From positions 63,222,003 to 63,286,002 of the forward strand of contig OY755240.1 in assembly GCA_963576725.1 (NCBI GenBank): 64,000 bases of DNA, given 5' to 3'. Of the stretch, positions 12,261-24,760 are shown in pieces. Every line of letters begins with the position of its first letter. The stretch's first letter is position 1. This stretch comes from Azorinus chamasolen. Its lineage: Eukaryota; Mollusca; Bivalvia; Cardiida; Solecurtidae. The notes below the pieces were generated by a model, which did no database searches, was not told where the DNA came from, and worked only from the letters and a program-made list of their open reading frames with translations. The position numbers and the translations under genes are program-made.

Positions 12261-12580
12261 TACATCTGGTAAGATTTTGGAGTGGAATAACTTCTGATTT
12301 GATCTGATCTGCATATTGAACTGGAATATCTGGATATATGCTGCTTTATCTGATCAGGACAATCCAATTTAATTCAGACCATATCCAGATCAGACCCTGT
12401 TCATCTATTCCAATCAAATATTAATATAATACTGATCTTACCTAAATTGATATTATCTAATTTAATCTGCTATGATCTGATCTAATATTGACCTGACCTA
12501 TATCTAGATCTCATCTGATGTATTCTGAATCTTGATCTGATCTGACCAGATCTGACATAAATGTCGATGGACATGAGCTG
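12261..12580 (-). repeat. GATCTG degenerate array, inverted relative to 10.96-11.49 kb
   Basis: Degenerate CTGATCTGATCT sequence, mostly the reverse complement of the AGATCAGATC array on the other side of the core, although a few forward CCAGATCAGA pieces occur. It runs straight into the inverted 129-bp array. Confidence 0.65.
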
Positions 12581-15545
12581 GACGAATAACCAGTTGAATA
12601 ACCAACTGACAGTCAGAGCCAACAGTAAATTCACCTCTATTACATTTTTGAATTTACGGATGAATAACCAATTACCTGCTGGCAGTATATTCGCCAGATT
12701 TAGATATTTGACGAATAACCAGTTGAATAACCAACTCACTGTCAGAGCCAACAGATAGTTTTCCTCAATTACATTTTTGAATTTCCGGCTTAATAACCAA
12801 TTTCCTGCTGGCAGTTTATTAACCAGATTTTGATAGTTGCCGAATAACTAGTTGAATGACCGACTGACTGCCTGAGCGAGCTGAAATTCGCCTCTATTAC
12901 ATTTTGAATTACGGCTGAATAACTAATTTCCTGCTGTCAGTATATTCGCCAGATACGGATATTTGCCGAATAACTAGTTGAATAACCAACTGACATCCAG
13001 AACCAGCTGAAAATTCGCATCTGGTACATTTTTGAATTTACGGCTGAATAACCAATTTCCTGCTGGCAGTAGATTCGCTAGATATGGATATTTAACGAAT
13101 AGCGAGTTGAATAACTAACTGACAGCCAGAACCAGCTGAAAATTCGCCTCTGTTACATTTTTGAATTTATGGCTGAATAACCAATTTCCTGCTGGCAGTA
13201 GATTCGCAACATTCGGATATCTGACGAATAACCAGTTGAATAACCAACTGACAGCCAGATCCAGCTGAAAATTCGCACCCGATCCATTTTTGAATTAACG
13301 GCTGAATAACCAATTTCCTGCTGGCAGTAGATTTGCAACATTCTGATATTTGACGAATAACCAGCTGAATAACCAACTGACAGCCAGATCCAGCTGAAAA
13401 TTCGCCTCTGTTACATTTTCGAATTAACGGCTGAATAACCAATTTCCTGCTGGCAGTAGATTTGCAACATTCTGATATTTGACGAATAACCAGCTGAATA
13501 ACCAACTGACAGCCAGATCCAGCTGAAAATTCGCCTCTGTTACATTTTCGAATTTACGGCTGAATAACCAATTTCCTGCTGGCAGTAGATTCGCAACATT
13601 TGGATATTTGACGAATAACCAGTTGAATAAGCAACTGACAGCCAGATCCAGCTGAAAATTCGCACCCGATCCATTTTTGAATTTACGGCTGAATAACCAA
13701 TTTCCTGCTGGCAGTAGATTCGCAACATTCGGATATTTGACGAATAACCAGTTGAATAACCAACTGACAGCCAGATCCAGTTGAAAATTCGCCTCTGTTA
13801 CATTTTTGAATTTACGGCTGAATAACCAATTTCCTGCTGGCAGTAGATTCGCAACATTCGGATATTTGACGAATAACCAGTTGAATAAGCAACTGACAGC
13901 CAGATCCAGCTGAAAATTCGCCTCTGTTACATTTTTGAATTTACGGCTGAATAACCAATTTAGTTGGTAGTTGATTTCCAACGTTTGGATATTTGACGAA
14001 TAACCAGTTGAATAACCAACTGACAGCCAGAACCAGCTGAAAATTCGCATCCGTTACATTTTTGAATTTACGGCTGAATAACCAATTTCCTGCTGGCAGT
14101 AGATTCGCAACATTCGGATATTTGACGAATAACCAGTTGAATAACCAACTGACAGCCAGATCCAGCTGAAAATTCGCCTCTGTTACATTTTCGAATTTAC
14201 GGCTGAATAAGCAATTTCCTGCTGGCAGTAGATTCGCAACATTCTGATATTTGACGAATAACCAGTTGAATAACCAACTGACAGCCAGATCCAGCTAAAA
14301 AGTCGCACTTGATCCATTTTTGAATTTACGGCTGAATAACCAATTTCCTGCTGGCAGTAGATTCGCCAGATTCGGATATTTGACGAATAACCAGTTGAAT
14401 AACCAACTGACATCCAGGACCAGCTGAAAATTCGCATCTGTTACATTTTTGTATTTACGGCTGAATAACCAATTTTCAGCTGGCAGTTGATTCGCAACAT
14501 TTGGATATTTGACGAATAACCAGTTGAATAACCAACTGACAGCCAGAACCAGCTGAAAATTCGCCTCAGTTTAATTTTTGAATTTACGGCTGAATAACCA
14601 ATTTCCTGCTGGCAGTAGATTCGCAACATTCGGATATTTGACGAATAACCAGTTGAATAACCAACTGACAGCCAGATCCAGCTGAAAATTCGCCTCTGTT
14701 ACAATTTTGAATTTACGGCTGAATAACCAATTTCCTGCTGGCAGTAGATTCGCAACATTCGGATATTTGACGAATAACCAGCTGAATAACCAACTGACAG
14801 CCAGATCCAGCTGAAAATTCGCACCCGTTACATTTTTGAATTTACGGCTGAATAACCAATTTCCTGCTGGCAGTATATTCGCAACATTCGGATATTTGAC
14901 GAATAACCAGTTGAATAACCAACTGACAGCCAGATCCAGCTGAAAATTCGCACCCGTTATATTTTTGAATTTACGGCTGAATAACCAATATCCTGCTGGC
15001 AGTATATTCGCAACATTCGGATATTTAACGAATAACCAGTTGAATAACAAACTGACAGCCAGATCCAGCTGAAAATTCGCGTCTGTTACATTTTTGAATT
15101 TACGGCTGAATAATCAATTTCCTGCTGGCAGTAGATTCGCAACATTCGGATATTTGACGAATAACCAGTTGAATAACCAACTGACAGCCAGATTCAGCTG
15201 GAAATTCGCACCCGTTACGTTTTTGAATTTACGGCTGAATAACCAATTTCCTGCTGGCAGTAGATTCGCAACATTCGGATATTTGACGAATAACCAGTTG
15301 AATAACCAACTGACAGCCAGAACCAGCTGAAAATTCGCCTCTGTTACTTTCTTGAATTTACGGCTGAATAACCAATTTCCTGCTGGCAGTATATACGCCA
15401 GATTCGAACATTTAACGAATAACCAGTTGAATAACCAACTGACAGCGAGAACCAGCTGAAAATTCGCATCTGTTTAATTTTTGAATTTACGGCTGAATAA
15501 CCAATTTCCTGCTGGCAGCTTATTCCCCCAATTCGTATATTTTAC
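12581..15545 (-). repeat. 129-bp satellite array, inverted orientation (~23 copies)
   Basis: Reverse complement of the satellite at 1-8,053. The landmark CGAATAACCAGTTGAATAAC recurs every 129 bp, giving about 23 units. The copies nearest the core (12,581-13,000) are the most diverged, as are the core-side copies of the forward array. One unit near 13,960 has lost part of the CCTGCTGGCAG segment. Minus-strand open frames reproduce the same tryptophan-rich translation and are not genes. Confidence 0.96.
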
Positions 15546-15776
15546 GAATAACCAATTGACACCTGAATAGTCAATAACCAACTGACAGCTGAAAATTCAA
15601 TTACCAATTGATAGCTGAAAATTCAATAACCAACTGACAGCTGAAAATTCAATAACCAACTGACAGCTGAAAATTAAATAGACAACCTTGAAGTTTATTC
15701 GCTTAATTCTTATATTTTATGAAAATCCAATTGACAGCTGAAAATTCAATAAACAACTGCCAATATCCAACTGCCT
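15546..15776 (-). repeat. 26-bp sub-repeat at the end of the inverted array
   Basis: AATAACCAACTGACAGCTGA plus AAATTC repeats at 15,573, 15,599, 15,625 and 15,651, an exact 26-bp period, with a looser copy near 15,727. It appears to be derived from one segment of the 129-bp monomer. Confidence 0.9.
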
Positions 15777-15793
15777 GCCAACTTCACACACAT
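15777..15793 (-). other. Putative terminus of the large inverted element
   Basis: Read on the minus strand, the sequence ATGTGTGTGAAGTTGGC matches the 17-bp TIR of the 608-bp element at 9,133-9,740 at 15 of 17 positions. Satellite-derived sequence stops here and unrelated sequence begins. I infer that this is the outer end of the structure whose other end lies beyond position 1. Confidence 0.6.
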
Positions 15794-15828
15794 GGGTAAT
15801 TTGGATCTTTTGAAGTCGGATCCCTTCT

Positions 15829-15831
<3 letters not shown>

Positions 15832-15911
<80 letters not shown>
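15832..15911. repeat. (AT)n microsatellite
   Basis: About 80 bp of nearly pure AT dinucleotide. The tyrosine/isoleucine open frame through it is an artefact. Shorter TATATA runs continue to about 16,140. Confidence 0.98.
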
Positions 15912-15917
<6 letters not shown>

Positions 15918-16299
15918 AAGAAATATGGTCAGTTACGGGGTCTCTGTGTCAAACCTTACTGTGGGGCTTCAGTTCCAACCCGTAATATTTATACAAAAAT
16001 CATATATATATATACCACTTAGATTATAAAAAGTATATATATATTTATATATATACCACATAGTCTATACAAAAAGTATTTATATATATATCACATAACG
16101 TTTTTTATACAATATATATATACAAAGATATATACCACATAATGTTATAACAAAGCTTTAATATAGCCCACAACATATCTAAATTATATACTGTACACAA
16201 TACTGTCAACCTGGGTTGGAAAATTGACCTCAGGCATTCAAATATCCAGATATCATTTTCATCATCTAAACGATCACACCATGTTTGCGATTAGCTTGA
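15912..16299. other. AT-rich intergenic sequence
   Basis: AT-rich sequence with scattered TATATA runs and imperfect repeats of TATATACCACATA (about 16,010-16,140). No gene is seen. Confidence 0.6.
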
Positions 16300-16440
16300 A
16301 CCCTTTCCCTTATATAAGCGCATTTCGGTGCATCTGCAAACAGAGTAGACCCAGATCAGGCGGCTCCTATAGGGTCTGCTCTGTTTGCTTATGGTGTAAT
16401 ATAGATCTGATCCTACAGCTTCTGCCTGAGCCAAAATATA
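16300..16440 (+). repeat. Palindromic dispersed repeat, copy a
   Basis: Contains GCAAACAGAGTAGACCCAGA followed after a short loop by GGGTCTGCTCTGTTTGC, its near reverse complement. It is preceded by CCCTTTCCCTTATATAAGCG. Related copies occur at 18,305-18,425, 27,548-27,650, 28,987-29,105, 49,546-49,640 and 63,834-64,000. The right arm here is shortened. It resembles a small non-autonomous element; I see no clear target duplication. Confidence 0.75.
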
Positions 16441-17025
16441 CTGTGTTCATTAATGCCATTATAAAAAGTATTCTTATTAATATTCATGATGTCATTATTT
16501 CCAACGTGAATATTCATCAGGGAAAGTGTTAAAACAATATTTATCACTGTGGTTGCTATTTGTTAAATTATTTAAAAACAATTCGTCCAGCATATCCTTG
16601 AATCACATGTATATGAATTCTTATTAGGATTTCCAAGGGTGCCAATTTGGCCTTTACGTTTTTCTGTTACGTTTTACCTCAAATGCAACCACTCCAAAAA
16701 TACAGTTTTATTAAATGCACATGTATGGCAATATGAAGTGCTTGTCTGTCATTGTTCAAATGTCATTCATTATACAAATCTGAAGTTTGACCTCAGTGTA
16801 TGAACTTGACGTGGGGGAGGGTAAATCAATCTAAAGATATAAAAAGGGGTAAGACACGTACAATTAACACATAGCACATACCATAATTGTTCAGACACAC
16901 AAACTTAGGCAAACAAATGTAGGTCAAAATCAAACTACTCCTGGATGACATGTTTATTCAGGGTCCATACTACATGCTAATATGTCAGTCTAATTCATAG
17001 TTATAAAAATCTGCCAAATTCACTT
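16441..17025. other. Intergenic, no feature seen
   Basis: AT-rich sequence without recognisable coding, RNA or repeat structure. Confidence 0.5.
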
Positions 17026-17578
17026 ATTCAGCGCAAAGGTGTCCGACGCATGCTTGGACTCATCCATGGACCCCCCCCCCCCCCCAAAAAAAAAAATAAA
17101 AAAAATAAAAAAAATTGTGATCGAAGCATGTTCAATTCAACTGGCCTAAAACTATCTATTGAACCTAAAACCACTCCGAAAAACGAGAAAAACACGAACC
17201 GGAAAAAAATTCCTATCGGGTCTATATATGTATAAATATATAGACCCGATAGGAAATTTTTTTCCGGGTCGTGCTTTTCTTGTTTTTCGGAGTCAAATAG
17301 ATAGTTTTAGGTTAGTTTAACATACTTCGATCACATTTTTTTTTTTGGGGGGGGGGGGGTTGTTTCCATGTTTGAGTCCAAGCATGCGTCGAGCACTATA
17401 GACCCGATAGGAAATTTTTTCCGGGTCGTGCTTTTCTTGTTTTTCGGAGTGGTTTAAGGTTCAAATAGATAGTTTTAGGTTAGTTTAACATACTTCGATC
17501 ACATTTTTTTTTTTTGGGGGGGGGGGGGTTGTTTCCATGTTTGAGTCCAAGCATGCGTCGAGCACCTTTGATTCAGCG
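17026..17578. mobile_element. hAT-like MITE with 8-bp target duplication
   Basis: The element (17,034-17,570, 537 bp) begins CAAAGGTG and ends CACCTTTG, and is flanked on both sides by ATTCAGCG (17,026-17,033 and 17,571-17,578). An 8-bp target duplication with CA...TG ends is typical of the hAT superfamily. The TIR extends as CAAAGGTGTCCGACGCATGC with small differences. The left half is the inverted copy of the right half, including poly(C)/poly(A) mirrored by poly(T)/poly(G). The right half is present twice (about 17,228-17,394 and 17,395-17,570). The first right copy has an 11-bp deletion that the left arm and second copy lack. No transposase is encoded. Confidence 0.88.
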
Positions 17579-17700
17579 TTACAAACAGTGGGTGTATTTG
17601 GTGTATTTATAGTAAATTCGGTAGCAAAGAAGAATGGATCAGTGAGCTCTTGCAACATGCAGCAGCCATCTGGTTTGTATCTACATTGAAGAAACAGACA

Positions 17701-20700
17701 TATGAATTTGTTTCTACCATCAAAAGAAATATTCAGGCAAACAGTTTGGACAAATATTAAACTGTTCAGATCTCATTGTGAGCCACTACATAATTTACTT
17801 TCTTTTTTTTCCATCTGGCTCCGTTTAAAAGTTATTACGGTTTTAAATGTTCGCTTTTGTTACCTCACCCAAATTCTTGTCGAGAGACCGGTGGTTGCCG
17901 ATCGTATTGTCCTGAATGCGACCAAACTCAGGCTGGTAGCATATCGCAGGAAATGATTCAATTGCAAAGAGTTTGATACTATGGTAAAATTGACAACTCG
18001 GCTGAATACAAGCATGTTGTCTGCCCTTGATTTTGTCAGAGCCTAATGAATTACATTACTCTTAAAACAAACTACTGGAAATATAGCGAATGTATGTAAG
18101 AGCAAATGTTGTTAATTTCTAGCCCATAAATCGATTGGTCTAAAGGATATAAACTATGTTTAGCACTTTCTCCGTTCTTTTGTATTCTATCTTTCAATAC
18201 CTGTGCATATTCATGGACAAAACAGCTATTATAACATATGAACGGTGGAACATTGTAGCCTTTTTAGAAAGTAAAGAACGAAGTATCAAATTCCATTAGC
18301 AAACATAGCATACCCTGATCAGACGGCTATAAAGGATCCGTCTTATCTGGGTCTACTCTGTAAGCAGATGCGTGAAAACACGTTTATATGAAGGAAAAGG
18401 TTAAACAAAACATATTACCGGAGAGTCATAGAATATATATGTAAGAATAAAAGTTGTCCATTTCTGACTGTTAAATCGATTGATATAAAGGTTTCAAATC
18501 TGATACCTCAAAATAATGCACAAAAGTGAAAAACCAGAACCAGAAGGACTGGGTGAGAAAATTTGACGAGAATTGATAGAGCTTGTCAAATGAAGCACAT
18601 TTGCTGTTGAAATTATTTTAGATATCTCCTATAGTTCCTGATTTATAACGGATCAAACTTTGACCAGAAATCATTTTCGACCACCTTCTCGCTCATGTTG
18701 CGCCTGTCCCAGAAAACGAAATACCAATCGGTAAATCTCATCACAACAAGCAACTTTGCAATTTACCTTTGGTTTTCGTTCTTTCTCCGTTCAAAAATTA
18801 TGACGGTTTTAAATTTCAATGTTGTTACCCTACCCATATTCGTGCCGAGAGACCGGTGGTTGTCGGTCGTGTTTTCCTGAGCCAAATGCGACCAAACCCA
18901 GGTCTGTAGCATATCGTTGGAAAGGTTTCACTGCAGTGAATATGACACTTTGGTCAAATGGACAAATCGGCTGAATACAAGCGGGTTGCCTGCCCTTGTT
19001 TGTGTCTCAGCCCAATGAATTATTTTTCTTATATAATAAGCTACCGGGGAGATTTGGAATATACATATAAGAACAAAAGATGTTCAGTTCTAGCCAGTAA
19101 ATTGATTGATATCAAGGTTTCGAATCTGGGACCTCAAAATAGTGCAATAAAGCGAAAATCCGAACCAAAAGGGCATAAATCGATAGATCTCATCAGGACA
19201 AGCAACTTTGCAATTTACTTTGGTTTTCTATCTTTCTCCGATCTTAAATTATGACGGTTTTAATATTTCAATTTTGTTACCTCACCCACATTCGTGCCGA
19301 GAAACCGGTGGTTGTCGGTCGTGTTGTCCTGGTCCACATGCAATCAAACCCAGGCTTGTAACATATCGTTGGAAAGGTTTCAATGCAACGAGTATGTCAC
19401 TATGGTCAAAGGAAAACTCGGCTGAGTACAAGCGGGTTGTCAACCCTTGTTTTTGTCTCAGCCTTTAAATTTTCTCTTATAACAAGCTACCGGGGAGATT
19501 TCGAATATATATGTAAGAACAAAAGATGTTCAGTTCTAGCCAGTAAATCGATTGATACCAAGATTTTGAACCTGGGACCTCACAATCGTGCACTAGAGCG
19601 AAAATCTGAACCAAAAGTGATTGGTGCAAAAACTCAACAGCAATCGACAGAGCTTGTCTAATGAAGCAAAATTACTGTTTACACTATCTTTCTATCTCCT
19701 ATGGATCCTGAGCTATGCCGGATCGAACTTTGGACGGAAATGGTTTTCGGTCCCGTTCTCGGCCAGTCGCATAGAGAACCCAGTTAACATAGCATCAATC
19801 GATAGATCTCGACAGGACAATCAACTTTGCAATTTACTTTGGTTTTCTATCTTTCTCTGTTCAAAAGCTATGACGGTGTTAATATTTCAATGTTGTTACC
19901 CCACCCACATTCGTACCGAGAGGCCGGGAGCTGTCGGTCGTGTTGTATTTATCCAAATGCAATCAAACCCAGGCTTGTAACATATCGTTGGAAAGGTTTC
20001 AATGCAGTGAGTATGAGACTATGGTTAAATGGACAACTCGGCTGAATACAAGCGGGTTGTCTGCCCTTGTTTGTGTCTCAGACTAATGAATTAAATTTTC
20101 TCTTATAACAAGCTACCGGGGAGATTTTGAATACATATGTAAGAACAAAAGTTGTTCAGTTCTAGCCAGTAAATCGATTGATATCAAAGTTTCGAACCTG
20201 GGACCTCCCAATCGTGCACTAGAGCGAAAATCTGAACCAAAAGTGCTAGGTGAAAAAACGCGACAGCAATCGACAGAGATTGTCTAATGAAGCAAAATTA
20301 CTGTTTACACTATCTTTCTATCTCCTATGGATCCTGAGTTATGCCGGATCGAACTTTGGACGGAAATGGTTTTCGGTCCCGTTCTCGGCCAATCGCATAG
20401 AGAACCCAGTTAACATGGCATCGATCGATAGATCTCGACAGGACAAGCAACTTTGCAATTTACTTTGGTTTTCTATCTTTCTCTGATCAAAAGTTATGAC
20501 GGTGTTAATATTTCAATGTTGTTACCCCACCCACATTCGTGCCGAGAGGCCGGGAGCTGTCGGTCGTGTTGTATTTATCCAAATGCAATCAAACCCAGGC
20601 TTGTAACATATCGTTGGAAAGGTTTCAATGCAGTGAGTATGAGACTATGGTTAAATGGACAACTCGGCTGAATACAAGCGGGTTGTCTGCCCTTGTTTGT

Positions 20701-23700
20701 GTCTAAGACTAATGAATTAAATTTTCTCTTATAACAAGCTACCGGGGAGATTTTGAATACATATGTAAGAACAAAAGTTGTTCAGTTCTAGCCAGTAAAT
20801 CGATTGATATCAAAGTTTCGAACCTGGGACCTCCCAATCGTGCACTAGAGCGAAAATCTGAACCAAAAGTGCTAGGTGAAAAAACGCGACAGCAATCGAC
20901 AGAGATTGTCTAATGAAGCAAAATTACTGTTTACACTATCTTTCTATCTCCTATGGATCCTGAGTTATGCCGGATCGAACTTTGGACGGAAATGGTTTTC
21001 GGTCCCGTTCTCGGCCAATCGCATAGAGAACCCAGTTACCATGGCATCGATCGATAGATCTCGACAGGACAAGCAACTTTGCAATTTACTTTGGTTTTCT
21101 ATCTTTCTCTGATCAAAAGTTATGACGGTGTTAATATTTCAATGTTGTTACCCCACCCACATTCGTGCCGAGAGGCCGGGAGCTGTCGGTCGTGTTGTAT
21201 TTATCCAAATGCAATCAAACCCAGGCTTGTAACATATCGTTGGAAAGGTTTCAATGCAGTGAGTATGAGACTATGGTTAAATGGACAACTCGGCTGAATA
21301 CAAGCGGGTTGTCTGCCCTTGTTTGTGTCTAAGACTAATGAATTAAATTTTCTCTTATAACAAGCTACCGGGGAGATTTTGAATACATATGTAAGAACAA
21401 AAGTTGTTCAGTTCTAGCCAGTAAATCAATTGATATCAAAGTTTCGAACCTGGGACCTCCCAATCGTGCACTAGAGCGAAAATCTGAACCAAAAGTGCTA
21501 GGTGAAAAAACGCGACAGCAATCGACAGAGATTGTCTAATGAAGCAAAATTACTGTTTACACTATCTTTCTATCTCCTATGGATCCTGAGTTATGCCGGA
21601 TCGAACTTTGGACGGAAATGGTTTTCGGTCCCGTTCACGGCCAATCGCATAGAGAACCCAGTTAACATGGCATCGATCGATAGATCTCGACAGAACAAGC
21701 AACTCTGCAATTTACTTTGGTTTTTCTGTCTTTCTCTGTTCAAAAGTTATGACGGTTCTAAAATTTCAATTTTGTTACCCCACCCACATTCGTGCCGAGA
21801 GGCCGGTGGTTGTTGGTCGTGTTGTCCTTATCCAAATGCAATCAAACCCAGGCTTGTAACATATCGTTGGAAAGGTTTCAATGCAGTGAGTATGAGACTA
21901 TGGTTAAATGGACAACTCGGCTGAATACAAGCGGGTTGTCTGCCCTTGTTTGTGTCTCAGACTAATGAATTAAATTTTCTCTTATAACAAGCTACCGGGG
22001 AGATTTTGAATACATATGTAAGAACAAAAGTTGTTCAGTTCTAGCCAGTAAATCGATTGATATCAAAGTTTCGAACCTGGGACCTCCCAATCGTGCACTA
22101 GAGCGAAAATCTGAACCAAAAGTGCTAGGTAAAAAACGCGACAGCAATCGACAGAGATTGTCTAATGAAGCAAAATTACTGTTTACACTATCTTTCTATC
22201 TCCTATGGATCCTGAGTTATGCCGGATCGAACTTTGGACGGAAATGGTTTTCGGTCCCGTTCTCGGCCAATCGCATAGAGAACCCAGTTAACATGGCATC
22301 GATCGATAGATCTCGACAGGACAAGCAACTTTGCAATTTACTTTGGTTTTCTATCTTTCTCTGATCAAAAGTTATGACGGTGTTAATATTTCAATGTTGT
22401 TACCCCACCCACATTCGTGCCGAGAGGCCGGGAGCTGTCGGTCGTGTTGTATTTATCCAAATGCAATCAAACCCAGGCTTGTAACATATCGTTGGAAAGG
22501 TTTCAATGCAGTGAGTATGAGACTATGGTTAAATGGACAACTCGGCTGAATACAAGCGGGTTGTCTGCCCTTGTATGTGTCTAAGACTAATGAATTAAAT
22601 TTTCTCTTATAACAAGCTACCGGGGAGATTTTGAATACATATGTAAGAACAAAAGTTGTTCAGTTCTAGCCAGTAAATCGATTGATATCAAAGTTTCGAA
22701 CCTGGGACCTCCCAATCGTGCACTAGAGCGAAAATCTGAACCAAAAGTGCTAGGTGAAAAAACGCGACAGCAATCGACAGAGATTGTCTAATGAAGCAAA
22801 ATTACTGTTTACACTATCTTTCTATCTCCTATGGATCCTGAGTTATGCCGGATCGAACTTTGGACGGAAATGGTTTTCGGTCCCGTTCACGGCCAATCGC
22901 ATAGAGAACCCAGTTAACATGGCATCGATCGATAGATCTCGACAGAACAAGCAACTCTGCAATTTACTTTGGTTTTTCTGTCTTTCTCTGTTCAAAAGTT
23001 ATGACGGTTCTAAAATTTCAATTTTGTTACCCCACCCACATTCGTGCCGAGAGGCCGGTGGTTGTTGGTCGTGTTGTCCTTATCCAAATGCAATCAAACC
23101 CAGGCTTGTAACATATCGTTGGAAAGGTTTCAATGCAGTGAGTATGAGACTATGGTTAAATGGACAACTCGGCTGAATACAAGCGGGTGTCTGCCCTTGT
23201 TTGTGTCTCAGACTAATGAATTAAATTTTCTCTTATAACAAGCTACCGGGGAGATTTTGAATACATATGTAAGAACAAAAGTTGTTCAGTTCTAGCCAGT
23301 AAATCGATTGATATCAAAGTTTCGAACCTGGGACCTCCCAATCGTGCACTAGAGCGAAAATCTGAACCAAAAGTGCTAGGTGAAAAAACGCGACAGCAAT
23401 CGACAGAGATTGTCTAATGAAGCAAAATTACTGTTTACACTATCTTTCTATCTCCTATGGATCCTGAGCTATGCCGGATCGAACTTTGGACGGAAATGGT
23501 TTTCGGTCCCGTTCTCGGCCAATCGCATAGAGAACCCAGCTAACATGGCATCGATCGATAGATCTCGACAGGACAAGCAACTTTGCAATTTACTTTGGTT
23601 TTCTATCTTTCTCTGATCAAAAGCTATGACGGTGTTAAAATTTCAATTTTGTTTCCCCACCCACATTCGTGCCGAGAGGCCGGTGGTTGTTGGTCGTGTT

Positions 23701-24620
23701 GTCCTTATCCAAATGCAATCAAACCCAGGCTTGTAACATATCGTTGGAAAGGTTTCAATGCAGTGAGTATGAGACTATGGTTAAATGGACAACTCGGCTG
23801 AATACAAGCGGGTTGTCTGCCCTTGTTTGTGTCTCAGACTAATGAATTAAATTTTCTCTTATAACAAGCTACCGGGGAGATTTCGAATACATATGTAAGA
23901 ACAAAAGTTGTTCAGTTCTAGCCAGTAAATCGATTAATATCAAATATTCGAACCTGGGACATCCCAATCGTGCACTAGAGCGAAAATCTGAACCAAAAGT
24001 GCTAGGTGAAAAAACGCGACAGCAATCGACAGAGCTTGTCTAATGAAGCAAAATTACTGTTTACACTATCTTTCTATCTCCTATGGATCCTGAGTTATGC
24101 CGGATCGAACTTTGGACGGAAATGGTTTTCGGTCCCGTTCTCGGCCAATCGCATAGAGAACCCAGTTACCATGGCATCGATCGATAGATCTCGACAGGAC
24201 AAGCAACTTTGCAATTTACTTTGGTTTTCTGTCTTTCTCTGTTCAAAAGTTATGAGGGTTCTAAAATTTCAATGTTGTTACCCAACCCACATTCGTGCCG
24301 AGAGGCCGGTGGTTATCGGTCGTGTTGTCCTTATCCAAATGCAATCAAACCCAGGCTTGTAACATATCGTTGGAAAGGTTTCAATGCAGTGAGTATGAGG
24401 CTATGGTTAAATGGACAACTCGGCTGAATACAAGCGGGTTGTCTGCCCTTGTTTGTGTCTCAGTCTAATAAATTAAATTTTCTCTTATAACAAGCTACCG
24501 GGGAGATTTCGAATATATATGTAAGAACAAAAGTTGTTCAGTTTTAGCTAGTAAATCGATTGATATCAAGGTTTCGAACCTGGGACCTCACAATCGTGCA
24601 CTAGAGCGAAAATCCGAACT
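17701..24620 (+). repeat. ~626-bp satellite array, forward orientation (~11 copies)
   Basis: The landmark TATGACGGTNTTAA recurs near 17,835, 18,798, 19,249, 19,868, 20,493, 21,119, 21,745, 22,371, 22,997, 23,623 and 24,251. From about 19.9 kb spacing is 625-628 bp and copies are nearly identical; the first three are diverged and irregular. Each unit gives similar 72-140-codon open frames, but 626 is not a multiple of three and the frames stop in every unit, so they are repeat artefacts. On the minus strand each unit contains GAGGTCCCAGGTTCGAAACC, which resembles a tRNA T-arm/Pol III B box. The family recurs on the minus strand at 34.6-36.5, 44.0-44.2 and 53.9-61.75 kb. Confidence 0.96.
18305..18425 (-). 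repeat. Palindromic dispersed repeat, copy b
   Basis: Minus-strand copy of the palindromic family: CCCTGATCAGACGGC, then CTTATCTGGGTCTACTCTGT, then GCAGATGCGTGAAAACACGT. It interrupts the diverged start of the 626-bp array and accounts for part of the long first interval there. Confidence 0.7.
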
Positions 24621-24690
24621 AAGTTATACCAGTTCAAAATATGGCCGGTTACGAGGTTACAGCGAGACACCTTACACAGCGTAGTCAGGG

Positions 24691-24711
24691 CTAACCCTAA
24701 CCTAACCCTAA
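24691..24711 (-). repeat. Interstitial telomere-like tract 1
   Basis: CTAACCCTAACCTAACCCTA, i.e. short degenerate TTAGGG-type repeats read on the minus strand, just past the end of the 626-bp array. Confidence 0.8.
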
Positions 24712-24760
24712 TTATACTGTTTTGTGCCGAGTGTCCCTGAGTACACAAAATGATCAGGGT

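Noticed and set aside
13153..15050. Minus-strand open frames in the inverted array
   Set aside because: They translate the same satellite in the other orientation and carry no independent evidence of coding.
15792..16022. Tyrosine/isoleucine-repeat frame
   Set aside because: It is the AT microsatellite translated.
19621..24427. Series of similar 72-140-codon frames as a tandem gene family
   Set aside because: They repeat with the 626-bp satellite, end at the same stops in each unit, and the family also exists as decayed non-coding copies in inverse orientation.
24566..24748. Possible minus-strand small gene after the 626-bp array
   Set aside because: It overlaps the end of the satellite and the telomere-like tract and has no domain.
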